Assembly (NCBI RefSeq): GCF_019931165.1
Contig: NZ_JAIOUP010000002.1
Location: forward strand, 248,001-312,000
Reading direction: 5' to 3'
Source: Schnuerera sp. xch1
GTDB lineage: Bacteria; Bacillota; Clostridia; Tissierellales; Tepidimicrobiaceae
Length of the DNA stretch: 64,000 nucleotides
Both the position numbers and the translations under genes were made by a program. Below the pieces are notes generated by a model, which saw only the letters and a list, made by a program, of their open reading frames with translations, made no database searches and was not told the origin of the DNA. Below are positions 62,801-64,000 of the stretch, one piece after another; position 1 is the first letter of the stretch; every line of letters begins with the position of its first letter.

Positions 62801-63841
62801 TTAGTTCATAGACATAGTAAAAGCAGGAGAATCTTCCTCCTGCTCATTTATTTCTATATCATTATTTTCGATTTCTATCTCTTCTTCCTGACATAAAAGT
62901 TCTAATTCTCTCTTTTTTCTTAGCCTTTCTTTTTGTGCTTCAGCCTGCTCTGGTGACTTCCAAGCAATATTTCCTTCTAGATTATCTAGCAGATGTTTTC
63001 TTGCTGTTTTAAATTCATCCCCAATTAGGTTGAGTCTTAAAAGCCATCCTCTAAATGTATATTTCTCATTCTCTGATACAGTTTTTCTTGGACTTGCAGA
63101 CCTTTGATTATAGGCCTGTGCTGTAATTGCCATACAAAATTGAAGGTAAGCCTTAAGTTTTCCTGCATGAAGTGATCCATTAAAGGCACGAAATTCTATT
63201 GTACCTTTTTGGAATACAGAATGTAAATTTAAGCACCTATATCTGCTGTCATGATAATGCTGATGACTTCCATCCCTTCCCTTATACCAAAGATTTTGTA
63301 CTCCACTGATTGTTTTAGGCTTCTTTTTATTTAATTCTTCTAGAAAATCTTTATCTATCTTTCTGCAATATCTCCTTTCCCTTTCTGAATCTACCTTTAA
63401 TGCTTTATAGATCATATCTTCTTTTGCTGCTATAATATTCACAAGATTTCTAAGCTGATAAGCCTTAAAGGGAGCTGCATTTATGTGGATATGAATACCA
63501 CAGGATTTATTACAAAATGCCCCAGCCCTTCTTAATTCTCTTATCATCTCCTGAATATCTTCTATATCTTCATAAAAACATATAGGACTTACTAACTCAA
63601 CACTATATTCGCCATCTGCTATTTGCTTTCTATTTCCTACTTTCTTTTGGCAGGTGATACTAGCATCCCTTACTAGCTGCCATTTTCTATTTTGATTATC
63701 TGTTACAGTATAATTTCCATATCCCCCTCCCATATAATTTACTCTACCATTTAAATATTCGCCTATAACCTGTGCGGCTCTTTTTCTTGTGATACCTGTC
63801 ATTTCAACTTCTACACCAAATTTTTGCTCCCTAAGATCCAT
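62801..63841 (-). CDS. Amidoligase-family ATP-grasp-like enzyme
   Basis: 346 aa. Amidoligase (COOH-NH2 ligase) signatures: FGVEVEMTG near the N-terminus, WQLVRDASI, VELVSPI, CGIHIHI and EFRAFNGSLHAGKL. The family makes amide bonds on proteins or small molecules, often as a conflict or self-modification system. Here it is carried on the ICE beside the GGCT-like protein. Confidence 0.87.
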   Translation of the reverse strand: MDLREQKFGVEVEMTGITRKRAAQVIGEYLNGRVNYMGGGYGNYTVTDNQNRKWQLVRDASITCQKKVGNRKQIADGEYSVELVSPICFYEDIEDIQEMIRELRRAGAFCNKSCGIHIHINAAPFKAYQLRNLVNIIAAKEDMIYKALKVDSERERRYCRKIDKDFLEELNKKKPKTISGVQNLWYKGRDGSHQHYHDSRYRCLNLHSVFQKGTIEFRAFNGSLHAGKLKAYLQFCMAITAQAYNQRSASPRKTVSENEKYTFRGWLLRLNLIGDEFKTARKHLLDNLEGNIAWKSPEQAEAQKERLRKKRELELLCQEEEIEIENNDIEINEQEEDSPAFTMSMN

Positions 63842-63853
63842 CTTCTCACCACC

Positions 63854-64000
63854 TTACCATAATCTTTTTTCATTTATAATGTTTATGGCATTTTCATATC
63901 CTAGATATTTTACAGAACTAGCTATCAATTCTACAAGTCTTGTATTTCTCCAAGAATCTATTAATTCTCCATAACATTTATCATGAAGTTCATTGATTTT
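63854..64000 (-). CDS. C-terminal end of an unrecognised ICE protein (partial)
   Basis: The last 48 codons before TAA read KINELHDKCYGELIDSWRNT, LVELIASSVKYLGYENAINI, INEKRLW. The gene continues beyond the right edge and ends 12 bases before the amidoligase start. Family not assigned. Confidence 0.6.
   Translation of the reverse strand, partial: KINELHDKCYGELIDSWRNTRLVELIASSVKYLGYENAINIINEKRLW

Overview
The window is AT-rich, low-GC Firmicute DNA with strong Shine-Dalgarno sites, Bce-type and YtrABC-like regulators, and a Tn1549-like conjugative element. This points to an anaerobic member of the Clostridia; the species cannot be named from sequence alone. No rRNA, tRNA or CRISPR array was recognised.

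Positions 1-9.7 kb are chromosomal. They hold a cluster of M42 peptidases (one partial, one normal, one that has lost most metal ligands), a MarR-GNAT fusion regulator, and a Bce-type envelope-stress module. In that module the permease is fused to an extra C-terminal platelet-activating-factor-acetylhydrolase-like domain, with its ATPase and a divergent response regulator/histidine kinase pair beside it. Positions 9.7-18.6 kb are a gene graveyard: remnants of serine recombinases and small mobile-element proteins, a resolvase with an in-frame stop, and two TetR genes that still look intact next to a broken alpha/beta hydrolase and a broken two-gene ABC transporter. Positions 19.5-26.3 kb hold a GntR/ABC/permease module, a rifampin ADP-ribosyltransferase with a helical N-terminal extension, a membrane-anchored beta-lactamase-fold protein, restriction-modification remnants, and what may be the 3' end of an RNA methyltransferase gene (rlmD/rumA type).

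From about 26.3 kb to beyond the right edge lies an integrative conjugative element (ICE). Its recombination end holds three tandem large serine recombinases (the middle one lacks the catalytic domain), a 33-aa resolvase-like micro-ORF, a small SHOCT-like protein, a sigma-like factor, an ArpU-like protein and an XRE/ImmA regulatory pair with clear operator palindromes. Its transfer end (52.8-64 kb) holds a winged-helix replication protein, a VirD4-type coupling protein, a TOPRIM protein, a MobP-type relaxase with Sel1 repeats, a mobilisation protein, a repeat-rich likely oriT, small accessory proteins, an NlpC/P60 hydrolase, and a gamma-glutamylcyclotransferase/amidoligase pair.

Between these two ICE modules sits a large arsenic cargo (about 34.2-52.2 kb): an ArsR-controlled CobW GTPase/permease/thioredoxin operon; arsD-arsA-(small redox protein)-arsM-arsC; acr3 with two ArsR genes; another ArsR/permease/di-cysteine-protein operon; and an arsenosugar-type operon (arsS, two glycosyltransferases, three TVP38-family membrane proteins, a rhodanese lipoprotein, a CCG-domain Fe-S protein). 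Together they could reduce arsenate, export arsenite, methylate it and convert it to arsenosugar-like organoarsenicals. The most striking single feature is the small gene between arsA and arsM. It has an in-frame TGA at a Cys-Gly-X-Gly-Pro redox motif, followed at once by a stable hairpin, and is a candidate selenoprotein.
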